Source of the DNA: Bacteroidales bacterium UBA6377
GTDB lineage: Bacteria; Bacteroidota; Bacteroidia; Bacteroidales; UBA932
Direction of reading: 5' to 3'
Assembly (NCBI GenBank): GCA_002438805.1
Contig: DJQV01000004.1
Location: forward strand, 12,075-76,074
Length of the DNA stretch: 64,000 nt
Part shown: one piece after another, positions 16,035 to 24,840 of the stretch
Layout: every line of letters begins with the position of its first letter
How positions within the stretch are numbered: the stretch's first letter is position 1
Notes under the pieces: generated by a model
What the model was told of the DNA's origin: nothing
What the model saw: only the letters and a program-made list of their open reading frames with translations
Database searches by the model: none
Translations under genes and position numbers: made by a program

Positions 16035-19000
16035 ATGAATCAGAAGAAGTTCACATTGTGGCACAGGATAAGTGCTCTGGTTGCCCTGCTGGTGTCGGCC
16101 GTCACCTACCTGCTCACCATCGAACCGTCCGCCTCGTTCTGGGATTGCGGCGAGTTTATAGCATCATCATACAAGCTTGAGGTGGGGCACCCTCCTGGAA
16201 ACCCGATGTTCCAGCTGATCGCCCGTTTCTTCACCATGTTCGGGGACAACATGCATGCCGCCGTGCTGGTCAATGCCATGAGCGCATTGTGTTCAGCTCT
16301 GACCATCTTCTTCCTTTATCTCACGATAGTGTGGTTCGTCAGGCGTATGATAAAGCCTGCCGCAGACGGGTCCTACACCGTCCCGCAGGTCACTGCCATC
16401 ATAGGTTCAGGGCTCGTGGGCTCGCTTGCCTACTGCTTCTCCGATACTTTCTGGTTCTCGGCTGTCGAGGGTGAGGTTTATGCGATGTCGTCCCTGTTTA
16501 CTGCGGCCGTGTTCTGGCTCATGACGATATGGTACGACCGTGCTGACCGTCCAAACTCTCTCAAGTGGGTGGTGCTCATAGCTTTCCTGATGGGGTTGAG
16601 CATCGGGGTGCACCTTCTCAACTTGCTGATGATCCCGGCACTGGTGTTCATGTACTATTATCGTATAAGGGAAGAGCGGCCGTACAGTTTCAAGGAACTG
16701 CTGAAGATTTTCATTGTCGGGGTGGTGATCCTGGCCCTTGTGCTCTATATCATCATTCCTTGGCTCCCGAAGCTTGCGGCGTACACCGACCTTCTCTTTG
16801 TCAACGTGTTCGGCCTGCCGTACAACAGCGGGGCCGCGTTCTTCATCGTAGCCCTGCTCGCCCTGTGCTTCTGGGGGCTGTTCGTGACTCTCAAGAAGCA
16901 GAAGCGCTTCCTCAACACCGCGCTGCTCTGTTTTACCACCATCATAATAGGGTTCTCGGTATTCAGCATAGACATTATCCGATCCTGTGCCAAGACCCCG
17001 ACCAACGAGTACCAGCCGGACAATGCGTTCACGCTAGTCCGTTATCTTTCCCGCGAGCAGTACGGATCGACCCCGCTCCTTTATGGACAGTATTACGACG
17101 CCCCGTTCGAACTCAAGACTTCGAAGTACTGGGCTCCGCTGGACGGGAAGTACAAGAAAGTGGACGGGCCGGTGGATGCCAAGTACCTGTCTGAGGGCAA
17201 GATGCTTTTCCCGAGGATGTGGAGTTCAAGCCCGGACGGACGCTATGAGGAGTTCTACGAGTACTACACAGACGGCAAAGGAACCAAGCTGCCGGGCAGC
17301 ACTCACCGCAAGCCGACGATGGGTGCGAACCTGCACTATTTCTTTGACTATCAGATGAACTGGATGTACTGGCGCTACTTCATGTGGAATTTCGTCGGCC
17401 GCCAGAATCAGGTGCACGCCCCTAATCCGGGAGACATATTCCACGGCAACTGGGAGAGCGGCGTGAAGTTCATCGACGAGTTCCGGCTCGGAGACCAGAG
17501 CGATGCCCCGGCAGTGCTCGCAGAGGATAAGGGCAAGAACCACTACTATTTCCTGCCTCTGCTACTCGGGCTGCTCGGCCTTTTCTTCCAGTTCGACCGT
17601 GACAAGAGGGGCTGCTGGCTCAACTTCCTGATGTTCTTCATGACAGGCATCGCCATCGTGATATATCTCAACCAGCCTCCTTATCAGGTGCGCGAAAGGG
17701 ACTATGCCTACGCCGGCTCGTTCTATTTCTTCTGTGTCTGGATAGGCATGGCCGTCGCCGCGATATACAGCCTTCTGGAGAAAGCCCTCAAGGGCAAGGG
17801 AGGCGTGGCCGTGTCCGCTTTGACGACTGTGGCCTGTCTCTGCGTGCCGGTGCTCATGGCCGCGCAGAACTGGGATGACCATGACAGGTCCAACCGTCGC
17901 ACTGCTGTGGAGATGGCCACGAACTACCTCAATTCAGTGGGGGAGAACGGCATCCTGGTTACCCACGGGGACAACGACACCTTCCCTCTCTGGTATGCCC
18001 AGGAAGTTGAGAACGTCCGCCCGGATGTCCGTATATGCAACACCTCGCTGCTCGGCACCGACTGGCACATCGACCAGATGAAGTGGGCGGTCAACGAATC
18101 AGCTCCGCTCGCGCTTTCTGTCGGGCAGGACCAATACCTTTACGGCACCAATGAGTACGTCCCGGTCTACGACACGCGCAACGAGGTCACCAGCATCGCC
18201 GATGTGATGGCCCTGTTCCGCAACCCGAAGGTCAAGGCCCCGATGACGAGCGGGCGCAGGGTGGACTACATCGCCTCCCGCAAGATCTCCATCCCGGTCA
18301 ACCGGGAAAACGTGATCCGCTCCGGCATCCTCGATGCCAAGTACGCCTCACAGATCCCGGATTCCATCATCATCACCATTCCTAAGGACAAGGACATGCT
18401 CACCAAGCCGGAACTCTTCATGCTCGATCTCCTCTCCTGCTACCAGTGGGACAGGCCGATCAATCTTCTTAGCATGGGAGGGGACATCAATATAGGTATA
18501 AAGGAATACCTTGAATACGAGGGATATTCATTCAAACTGATACCTATAAAGAACAAGACAACCACCACCGTGGCCGGTTTTGTGGATACAGATGAACTTT
18601 ACCGCAAGATGACACAGGTCTACAAGTGGGATGCCGTGGCCGCCGGAGACTATTTTATTGATTACCAGAACCAGTACACCCACATGGGAGTGCTGTCCCT
18701 GCGCGGAATGTTCGTCACTTCGGCCAATGCATTCATCAAGGCCGGGGAAACTGACAGGGCCATGGAGATGCTGGACAAGTGCCGGACTGTCACCCGCGAC
18801 TTCCCTCTGGAAGGAGTGCCTGTAGGGTTCTCGGGCAACGACTATATGGTCATCAGCATGGTTGAGGACTACTACAAACTCGGTGCAGCCGACAAGGCCC
18901 GCGAACTCGGGGAGGAGATGGCGGAGCAACTCTTGATATCGGCCAACTTCTACAGCCGCTTCTACTCTTATGCCAAGGAGGATTTTGAACTTATAGGCAA

Positions 19001-19118
19001 CTATATCTACTTCCTTGCCGAGGTAATGGAGAAAGGAGGGGACAGGACCCTTGCCACGCAGTTGAAAGACAGCTTCATGGCGATGCTCGGAGTGTCTCCG
19101 GAAGAGAGCAGGGGTTAG
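16035..19118 (+). CDS. DUF2723 polytopic membrane protein, O-mannosyltransferase-like
   Basis: A 1027-residue inner-membrane protein. The first ~270 residues and a block near 490-610 are rich in membrane helices; the C-terminal ~400 residues are soluble and probably periplasmic, ending in helical repeats. The opening contains SFWDCGEFIASSYKLEVGHPPGN, the conserved acidic loop of DUF2723, a family related to GT-C/PMT glycosyltransferases that use lipid-linked sugars. A role in protein or lipid glycosylation is thus likely but substrate is unknown. It is monocistronic with a leaderless-type promoter and overlaps the convergent methyltransferase by 4 bases. Confidence 0.85.
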   Translation: MNQKKFTLWHRISALVALLVSAVTYLLTIEPSASFWDCGEFIASSYKLEVGHPPGNPMFQLIARFFTMFGDNMHAAVLVNAMSALCSALTIFFLYLTIVWFVRRMIKPAADGSYTVPQVTAIIGSGLVGSLAYCFSDTFWFSAVEGEVYAMSSLFTAAVFWLMTIWYDRADRPNSLKWVVLIAFLMGLSIGVHLLNLLMIPALVFMYYYRIREERPYSFKELLKIFIVGVVILALVLYIIIPWLPKLAAYTDLLFVNVFGLPYNSGAAFFIVALLALCFWGLFVTLKKQKRFLNTALLCFTTIIIGFSVFSIDIIRSCAKTPTNEYQPDNAFTLVRYLSREQYGSTPLLYGQYYDAPFELKTSKYWAPLDGKYKKVDGPVDAKYLSEGKMLFPRMWSSSPDGRYEEFYEYYTDGKGTKLPGSTHRKPTMGANLHYFFDYQMNWMYWRYFMWNFVGRQNQVHAPNPGDIFHGNWESGVKFIDEFRLGDQSDAPAVLAEDKGKNHYYFLPLLLGLLGLFFQFDRDKRGCWLNFLMFFMTGIAIVIYLNQPPYQVRERDYAYAGSFYFFCVWIGMAVAAIYSLLEKALKGKGGVAVSALTTVACLCVPVLMAAQNWDDHDRSNRRTAVEMATNYLNSVGENGILVTHGDNDTFPLWYAQEVENVRPDVRICNTSLLGTDWHIDQMKWAVNESAPLALSVGQDQYLYGTNEYVPVYDTRNEVTSIADVMALFRNPKVKAPMTSGRRVDYIASRKISIPVNRENVIRSGILDAKYASQIPDSIIITIPKDKDMLTKPELFMLDLLSCYQWDRPINLLSMGGDINIGIKEYLEYEGYSFKLIPIKNKTTTTVAGFVDTDELYRKMTQVYKWDAVAAGDYFIDYQNQYTHMGVLSLRGMFVTSANAFIKAGETDRAMEMLDKCRTVTRDFPLEGVPVGFSGNDYMVISMVEDYYKLGAADKARELGEEMAEQLLISANFYSRFYSYAKEDFELIGNYIYFLAEVMEKGGDRTLATQLKDSFMAMLGVSPEESRG

Positions 19119-20026
19119 CGTTTAAGGCGCACAACCACAGAGAGCGGGAGAGCTTTTCCGAACCGGTCGGTGAGGGCAAGCTCTCCCGATTCTATTTCCG
19201 CATCTTTCTCCAGTCCGAAAGCCTGCTTTACCACAGTCTCCCCGAGAAGCGGAGAGAAGCCGTTGGAGTAGAGGTTGAGGACGAGGTAGCTGTCGCGTGG
19301 GGAAAGTATGGAGTTGATGCTTTCCATCATCTCGAAGAGGCACTCGTCGAGTTTCCACTTCTCCCCGTCAGGGCCGTGTCCGTAGGCCGGAGGATCCATG
19401 ATGATCCCGTCATAGACATTGCCGCGGCGCTCTTCTCTCTTGGTGAATTTCATCGCGTCCTCCACTATCCAGCGGATCCCGTCGAGCCCGGAGGCTTCCA
19501 TGTTGCCCCTCGCCCATGTGACAACCTGCCGTACGGAGTCCAGGTGGGTCACGTCGGCACCTGCGGCCTTGGCTGCGAGCGAGGCGGCTCCCGTGTAGGC
19601 GAAGAGGTTGAGTACCTTTGGCTTGCGCCCGTTTTCGGCGAGGCTGCGGGTCTGGCGGTAGATATACTCCCAATTCGGGGCCTGCTCGGGGAAGACCCCG
19701 ACATGTTTGAATGATGTGAGCCCCAGACGGAGTGAGAATTCCGGCCCTCCAGAGGAACCCGCGTAGCGTATGTACCACTGGTCTTCGCTGCGTTTGAGCC
19801 TTTCCCAGGTGCCGCTGTCCTCCTTGCCGGCCTTGCCGAATCCTGCTCCGGGGCGGAAGCGGGTGTGCGCGGCCCTTTCCCATTCCTTGCCGCTCATGGA
19901 TTTGGTCCACAGAGCCTTAGGCTCGGGACGTATCAGCATATAGGGGCCGAATCTCTCGAGCTTTTCTCCATCGCCGGAGTCCACCAGCTCGTAGTCTTTC
20001 CAGAATGTTCCAGGGTATTCTATCAT
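19115..20026 (-). CDS. SAM-dependent methyltransferase, RlmI/class I rRNA type
   Basis: A 303-residue methyltransferase. The SAM motif VLNLFAYTGAAS is at about 138-149 and the DPPAYG motif at 211-216 (IMDPPAYGHGPDG). These features match the RlmI-like Rossmann methylases that modify large-subunit rRNA, although the N-terminal PUA domain of RlmI is absent; so the exact target is open. The gene starts 8 bases after a TATCTTTG box (20035-20042), and shares a TTAG overlap with the convergent DUF2723 gene. Confidence 0.75.
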   Translation of the reverse strand: MIEYPGTFWKDYELVDSGDGEKLERFGPYMLIRPEPKALWTKSMSGKEWERAAHTRFRPGAGFGKAGKEDSGTWERLKRSEDQWYIRYAGSSGGPEFSLRLGLTSFKHVGVFPEQAPNWEYIYRQTRSLAENGRKPKVLNLFAYTGAASLAAKAAGADVTHLDSVRQVVTWARGNMEASGLDGIRWIVEDAMKFTKREERRGNVYDGIIMDPPAYGHGPDGEKWKLDECLFEMMESINSILSPRDSYLVLNLYSNGFSPLLGETVVKQAFGLEKDAEIESGELALTDRFGKALPLSVVVRLKR

Positions 20027-20034
20027 AGCGGGTG

Positions 20035-20042
20035 CAAAGATA
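20035..20042 (-). promoter_or_regulatory. -7 box of the methyltransferase gene
   Basis: TATCTTTG on the minus strand, 8 bases before the ATG (20026). No good -33 element. Predicted leader is about 5 nucleotides. Confidence 0.5.
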
Positions 20043-20055
20043 TGGAGAAAATTGC

Positions 20056-20063
20056 TAAATTTG
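20056..20063 (+). promoter_or_regulatory. -7 box of pgk
   Basis: TAAATTTG at 20056-20063 matches TAnnTTTG; ATG of pgk follows 27 bases later. The -33 element is poor. Divergent from the methyltransferase box 14 bases away. Confidence 0.45.
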
Positions 20064-20090
20064 CAGAATTGAGATTAATATCATTTCTAT

Positions 20091-21344
20091 ATGCAACAGC
20101 ACATTGACTCTTATGATTTTAAGGGGAAGAAGGCCCTGGTCAGGGTCGACTTCAACGTCCCTCTCAACGACAAGTTCGAAATCACCGATGACACCCGCAT
20201 CCGTGCAGCCATCCCGACCTTGAAGAAGGTTCTCGCAGGCGGCGGATCCCTCATCATCATGTCCCATCTCGGCCGTCCGAAGGGGGTGGATGCGAAGTTC
20301 TCCCTCAAGCACATCGTGGATCATGTCTCAGAGTGCCTCGGAGTGCCTGTGAAATTCGCCCCTGACTGCATGAAGGCCCAGGCTGAGGCTGAGGCTCTCA
20401 AGCCGGGCGAGGTCCTGCTTCTTGAGAACCTGCGTTTCTACGCCGAGGAGGAGGGTAAGCCTCGCGGACTTGCCGATGACGCCACCGACGAGGAGAAGAA
20501 GGCAGCCAAAGCTGCCGTGAAGGAGAGCCAGAAGGAGTTCGTCAAGACTCTTGCATCTTACGGAGACTGCTACATTAATGACGCGTTCGGTACGGCTCAC
20601 CGCGCCCACGCTTCTACCGCTCTCATCGCCAAGTATTTCCCGAACGACAAGATGTTCGGTTACCTTATGCTCGGTGAGATCAAGGCCATCGACAATGTGC
20701 TCAAGAACGCCAAGCGTCCTTTCACCGCCATCATCGGCGGATCCAAGGTGTCATCAAAACTTGCCGTACTTGAGAACCTCCTTGATAAGGTGGACAACCT
20801 CATAATCGGCGGCGGCATGGGCTACACATTCATCAAGGCCGAGGGCGGCAAGATCGGCAATTCCCTCCACGAGGACGATCTCATCCCGCAGGCTCTCGAG
20901 ATACTTGCCAAGGCCAAGGAGAAGGGCGTGAAGATTTCCCTTTCAGTACAGACCCTTGTGGCCGATGATTTCAGCAACGATGCCAACACCAAGATCGTGC
21001 CTTCGCACGAGATTCCTGACGGATGGGAGGGTATGGACGCTGGCCCTGAGTCCCTCGCAAACTGGAAGAAGATCATCCTCGACTCCAAGACTGTCCTCTG
21101 GAACGGCCCTGTGGGAGTGTTCGAGATGGAGAAGTTCGCCGGCGGCACCCTGCAGATCGCGGAGGATCTCGCTGAGGCCACTGCCAAGGGGGCTTACACC
21201 CTCGTGGGCGGAGGCGACTCTGTGGCTGCCGTGACCCGCATGGGCTATGCCGACAAGGTAAGCTATGTCTCTACCGGCGGCGGGGCCATGCTTGAGGCTC
21301 TTGAAGGCAAGGTGCTCCCGGGCATCGCCGCTATCGAAGAATAA
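20091..21344 (+). CDS. pgk: phosphoglycerate kinase
   Basis: A 417-residue glycolytic kinase that transfers the 1-phosphate of 1,3-bisphosphoglycerate to ADP in the cytoplasm. The N-terminal substrate loop [10 protein letters not shown] and SHLGRPKG, and the C-terminal nucleotide motifs [11 protein letters not shown] and [11 protein letters not shown] are all intact. It is followed by a strong terminator, so it is its own unit, with lgt starting from a separate promoter. Confidence 0.97.
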   Translation: MQQHIDSYDFKGKKALVRVDFNVPLNDKFEITDDTRIRAAIPTLKKVLAGGGSLIIMSHLGRPKGVDAKFSLKHIVDHVSECLGVPVKFAPDCMKAQAEAEALKPGEVLLLENLRFYAEEEGKPRGLADDATDEEKKAAKAAVKESQKEFVKTLASYGDCYINDAFGTAHRAHASTALIAKYFPNDKMFGYLMLGEIKAIDNVLKNAKRPFTAIIGGSKVSSKLAVLENLLDKVDNLIIGGGMGYTFIKAEGGKIGNSLHEDDLIPQALEILAKAKEKGVKISLSVQTLVADDFSNDANTKIVPSHEIPDGWEGMDAGPESLANWKKIILDSKTVLWNGPVGVFEMEKFAGGTLQIAEDLAEATAKGAYTLVGGGDSVAAVTRMGYADKVSYVSTGGGAMLEALEGKVLPGIAAIEE

Positions 21345-21368
21345 CCGCTATAACCCAGATAAGCTTTG

Positions 21369-21401
21369 TCCGTCCGGCCAGCAAGGTCGGGCGGATTTTT
21401 T
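21369..21401 (+). terminator. rho-independent terminator of pgk
   Basis: TCCGTCCGGCC (21369-21379) pairs with GGTCGGGCGGA (21385-21395) over 11 positions (two G-T), loop AGCAA, followed by six T (21396-21401). Confidence 0.85.
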
Positions 21402-21414
21402 GTGCGAAAATGAC

Positions 21415-21422
21415 TATATTTG
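21415..21422 (+). promoter_or_regulatory. -7 box of lgt
   Basis: TATATTTG at 21415-21422, 16 bases before the ATG at 21439 and just after the pgk terminator. No -33 match at the correct distance. Confidence 0.45.
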
Positions 21423-21438
21423 CGCCAAATGCTTTGTT

Positions 21439-22284
21439 ATGCTTGATCTGCTTTTCGTGCATTGGCACGTCGATCCTGTCCTGATCCATATCGGCAGCCT
21501 CCAGATAAGGTGGTATTCGCTCCTGTTCGTGTCCGGTTTCGTGATAGGCTGGTATCTTTTCAGGTGGTTTTTCCGCCGGGAGGGTGTGGACCAGAAGCTC
21601 ATGGACCCGCTTCTCTACACGCTGCTGATCGCCACCATCGTCGGCGCGCGTCTGGGGCATTGCCTTTTCTATCAGCCTGACTATTATCTCGGCTCATGGA
21701 AAGGTTTTCTTGAGATCTTCATGCCCTGGAAAGGTGGACTCGCGAGCCATGGCGGGGCCATTGCACTGCTCTTCGCAATGTGGTGGTATTCGGCCCATTA
21801 TGGAAAGAGGAACGGTTTTGATTTCATGTGGATAATGGACAGGCTCTGCATCACGGTTGCATTTGCCGGCTGCATGATCCGTATGGGAAACCTTTTCAAC
21901 TCCGAGATATACGGTGATGTGACCGGTCTGCCGTGGGGTTTCATCTTTGACCTTAGGGGCGAGACGGAGCCCAAGCATCCGACCCAGATTTATGAGGCTC
22001 TTTCTTACTTGCTGCTCGGCCTGATTCTGGTGTGGGTGTACAAGTATAAGCTTGACAAGGTGTACAGGGGCTTTTTCTTCGGGGTGTTCCTCATAGGCTG
22101 CTTCGGGATGCGTTTCCTCATCGAATTCATCAAGGAGCCGCAGGTAGGTTTCGAGCAGGGGATGGCCCTCAACATGGGGCAGCTGCTCTCGATTCCGTTC
22201 GTGCTTGCAGGCATCGGTATTCTCGTCTGGTCGTATGTTCACCATGAGCCTGCGGCGGTGAGCGGTACGGCAAAAAAGAAGTAG
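21439..22284 (+). CDS. lgt: prolipoprotein diacylglyceryl transferase
   Basis: A 281-residue inner-membrane enzyme that adds diacylglycerol to the lipobox Cys of prolipoproteins. Family marks: the GGLASHGGA loop at about 100-107 (His 104), RMGNLFNSEIYG with R148, and HPTQIYEAL. The protein is highly hydrophobic with about seven helices. Start is the ATG MLDLLFVHWHVDP just after the TATATTTG box; a longer reading frame extends back into pgk but overlaps it and the terminator, so it is rejected. Several predicted lipoproteins in this window (the BACON/OB proteins, nuclease, GldH, M3 peptidase) are its likely substrates. Confidence 0.94.
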   Translation: MLDLLFVHWHVDPVLIHIGSLQIRWYSLLFVSGFVIGWYLFRWFFRREGVDQKLMDPLLYTLLIATIVGARLGHCLFYQPDYYLGSWKGFLEIFMPWKGGLASHGGAIALLFAMWWYSAHYGKRNGFDFMWIMDRLCITVAFAGCMIRMGNLFNSEIYGDVTGLPWGFIFDLRGETEPKHPTQIYEALSYLLLGLILVWVYKYKLDKVYRGFFFGVFLIGCFGMRFLIEFIKEPQVGFEQGMALNMGQLLSIPFVLAGIGILVWSYVHHEPAAVSGTAKKK

Positions 22285-22313
22285 CAGAACTTCATACCTA
22301 TATTATAATGGAT

Positions 22314-22350
22314 GGCACGGATTTGGTATTATCCGTGCCTGCGTTATTTT
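22314..22350 (+). terminator. likely terminator of lgt
   Basis: GGCACGGAT (22314-22322) and ATCCGTGCC (22331-22339) form a perfect 9-base stem with an 8-base loop; TGCGTTATTTT follows, so the T-run is imperfect. Confidence 0.55.
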
Positions 22351-22355
22351 AGTGT

Positions 22356-23825
22356 ATGAAGAAGTTAGTATTGTTTTCGTTAGTGGCGCTGACAGTCAGC
22401 GGCTTGGCATCGGCGCAGGAGCCGCTTCAGCCGTCCGATACTCTTCCGGCGCCGAAACTCATCTCTCTCGAGCAGGCTCTCCAGATCGCTGTAAGCGAGA
22501 ACGCCTCTGTCAAAGTGGCGGACATGGAGGTTGAGCGCAGCGGGTATGAGCGCAAAGGCACTTATGCTTCCCTTTTCCCACAGGTGGACGGTACGGCAAA
22601 CTACCAGCGTACCATCAAGAAGCAGGTGATGTACATGGACTTCGACATGTCTTCCATGGGGGGAGGCTCGGGGTCTGAAGGATCTGGAAGTTCCGGTGAA
22701 TCAAGCGGCTCCGGGGCCATGACTTCAGGCGGCGGAATAGAAGTCGGCCGTTGGAACACATGGTCAGCCGGGGTTTCAGCCTCCATGCCTCTGGTGAATG
22801 CCCAGCTCTGGGAGAGCATCAGGGTAAGCGGACAGAGCGTGGAACTCGCAGTGGAGAAAGCACGCAGCTCCCGTCTGGAGACTGTCAACCAGGTCAAGCA
22901 GGCATATTTCTCCTGCCTCCTTGCCAAAGAGGCGTTCAAGGTTTACAAGTCCGTCTATGAGAACGCGCTCGAGAATCTTGAGCAGACTCAGCGCAAATAC
23001 AATGCTCAGCGTGCTTCCGATCTCGATCTGGCCCGCGCCAAGACAACTCTTGCCAACGCCATCCCTAATGTCTATGACGCGGAGAGTTCCGTCGTCCTGT
23101 CACTTTGGCAGCTCAAGGCGGTGATGGGTGTAAGTCTCGATGAGAATATCGATGTCTCCGGTTCTCTTGCAGACTACGCCGACACGATGCTCTACGACAT
23201 CAAGGCCTCGGAGGATCTGTCTCTGGACAACAACTCAACTATGCGTCAGCTCTCCATCCAGGCGGAGCAGCTCGCCTCGACGGTGAAGATGCAGCAGTAC
23301 GCCTATCTTCCTACCCTCGCGCTGTCATTCTCGTACAGCATGAACGCCATGACCAATGACTTCAATTTCAGCGAGTACAAGTGGTCTCCTTATTCCATGG
23401 TGGGATTGAGTCTCCAGATTCCTATATTCTCCGGCGGCAAGCGCTACAATGCCGTGCGCTCCGCCAAGGTCCAGAGCGCTGAACTCACTGTGCAGCGCGA
23501 GAATACCGAACGTCAGTTGAGAATCTCCATCCGCCAGTATCTTAATCAGATGGAGACGGCGATGAAAAGCTACAGCTCCGCACAGAGCGCCCTCGAATCG
23601 GCCACCAAGGCATACGACATCGCGCAGCGCTCATATAATGTGGGGCGCAGCACCCTGACGGATCTCAATGATGCCCAGCTCGCACTAACGCAGGCCAGCC
23701 TGACGCTGTCGCAGGCAGTATATAATTTCGTCACAGCCAAGGCCAACCTTGAGGGGACTCTCGGTGCCGATTTCATAGACGAAGACGGAAAAGTCCAATT
23801 GAATAAAACATATAACAATGAATAA
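22356..23825 (+). CDS. TolC-family outer-membrane efflux protein
   Basis: A 489-residue protein with a cleavable signal peptide (about 20 residues, ending ASAQ) and two OEP repeats with long coiled coils, the exit duct of a tripartite pump. Unusual: residues about 101-128 are a Gly/Ser-rich stretch (MGGGSGSEGSGSSGESSGSG) inserted in the first barrel-forming loop, probably surface exposed. It overlaps the adaptor gene by 8 bases and heads a four-gene efflux operon. No repressor gene lies near. Confidence 0.9.
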   Translation: MKKLVLFSLVALTVSGLASAQEPLQPSDTLPAPKLISLEQALQIAVSENASVKVADMEVERSGYERKGTYASLFPQVDGTANYQRTIKKQVMYMDFDMSSMGGGSGSEGSGSSGESSGSGAMTSGGGIEVGRWNTWSAGVSASMPLVNAQLWESIRVSGQSVELAVEKARSSRLETVNQVKQAYFSCLLAKEAFKVYKSVYENALENLEQTQRKYNAQRASDLDLARAKTTLANAIPNVYDAESSVVLSLWQLKAVMGVSLDENIDVSGSLADYADTMLYDIKASEDLSLDNNSTMRQLSIQAEQLASTVKMQQYAYLPTLALSFSYSMNAMTNDFNFSEYKWSPYSMVGLSLQIPIFSGGKRYNAVRSAKVQSAELTVQRENTERQLRISIRQYLNQMETAMKSYSSAQSALESATKAYDIAQRSYNVGRSTLTDLNDAQLALTQASLTLSQAVYNFVTAKANLEGTLGADFIDEDGKVQLNKTYNNE

Positions 23826-24840
23826 TAAACTGATAATTGGTATGGCGCTGGCTGCGGCTGTCTGCAGTTGTGCCGGCAACAAGGGAGGCCAGAAGGCGCA
23901 GCAGACCGTCGCCGAGAAGACGCCGGTAGTCTCAGTGGTCACGGCCACGAAGCAGGTGGTGCCGCAGGAAGAGGTGTACTCTTCCACCGTGCAGGCCAAT
24001 GTGGTCAACAATATCGCCCCTCAGAGCGGCAACCGTATCGTCAAGCTGAATGTAGAGGTCGGTGACTTTGTATCTGCCGGACAGGTGCTTGCCGAGATGG
24101 ACAGGGTGCAGCTGGACCAGGCCGCCCTCAAACTCAAGAACGATGAGGTCGAACTTGCCCGTGTCAAGGCTCTTCTCGGTGAGGGCGGAATTTCCCAGTC
24201 AGACTACGATGCCCTTGAACTTGCATACAACGTCTCCAAGTCCAGCTATCAGAACCTTCTTGACAACACCATCCTCCGGGCTCCTGTGAGCGGTGTAATC
24301 TCTGCGCGCAACTACGACCGCGGGGACATGTATGCCATGTCATCCCCTATTTACGTGGTGCAGCAGATTACTCCGGTCAAACTTCTTGTAGGCGTGTCCG
24401 AGTCCGATTACAGCAAGGTCAAGAAAGGTGACAAGGTAAGCATCACTGCGGATGCCCTTCCTGGCAAGACCTTTACGGGAAATGTATCACGCGTGTACCC
24501 GGTGATTGATCCATCTACACATACGGTAAAGGTGGAGATACTCATCCCTAACGCCGACAGGCTTGTCCGTCCGGGAATGTATGCCCGTGTCACTGTCAAT
24601 ATGGGCGACCGCAACAGCGTTGTCGTGCCGGATGCGGCTGTGGTGAAGCAGCAGGGCTCAGGCCAGAGGCAGGTGTATGTCCTCAAGGATGACGGTACCG
24701 TAGATTTGAAACTCGTGACGCCGGGTCGCCATTTCGGCTCCAATTATGAGATCCTTTTCGGTCTTGAAGACGGAGAGAAGGTGGTCACCGAGGGGCAGTC
24801 CGCCCTCAGGTCCGGCATTAAAGTGGAGGTGGCGAAATGA
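23818..24840 (+). CDS. RND efflux periplasmic adaptor (membrane fusion protein)
   Basis: A 340-residue periplasmic adaptor, anchored as a lipoprotein judging by the Cys-containing N-terminus (ALAAAVCSCAG). It has the usual order: beta-barrel start, a biotinyl-lipoyl half (VVNNIAPQSGNRIVKLNVEVGDFVSAGQVLAEMD), a short coiled coil, the second lipoyl half (LRAPVSGVISARN) and the membrane-proximal domain. It bridges the pump to the TolC-like channel. The alpha-hairpin is short compared with AcrA. Overlap with the pump is ATGA. Confidence 0.92.
   Translation: MNNKLIIGMALAAAVCSCAGNKGGQKAQQTVAEKTPVVSVVTATKQVVPQEEVYSSTVQANVVNNIAPQSGNRIVKLNVEVGDFVSAGQVLAEMDRVQLDQAALKLKNDEVELARVKALLGEGGISQSDYDALELAYNVSKSSYQNLLDNTILRAPVSGVISARNYDRGDMYAMSSPIYVVQQITPVKLLVGVSESDYSKVKKGDKVSITADALPGKTFTGNVSRVYPVIDPSTHTVKVEILIPNADRLVRPGMYARVTVNMGDRNSVVVPDAAVVKQQGSGQRQVYVLKDDGTVDLKLVTPGRHFGSNYEILFGLEDGEKVVTEGQSALRSGIKVEVAK

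Noticed and set aside
21265..21438. Upstream extension of lgt into pgk
   Set aside because: It would overlap pgk, read through its terminator and precede the lgt -7 box; the ATG at 21439 gives the family-typical start.
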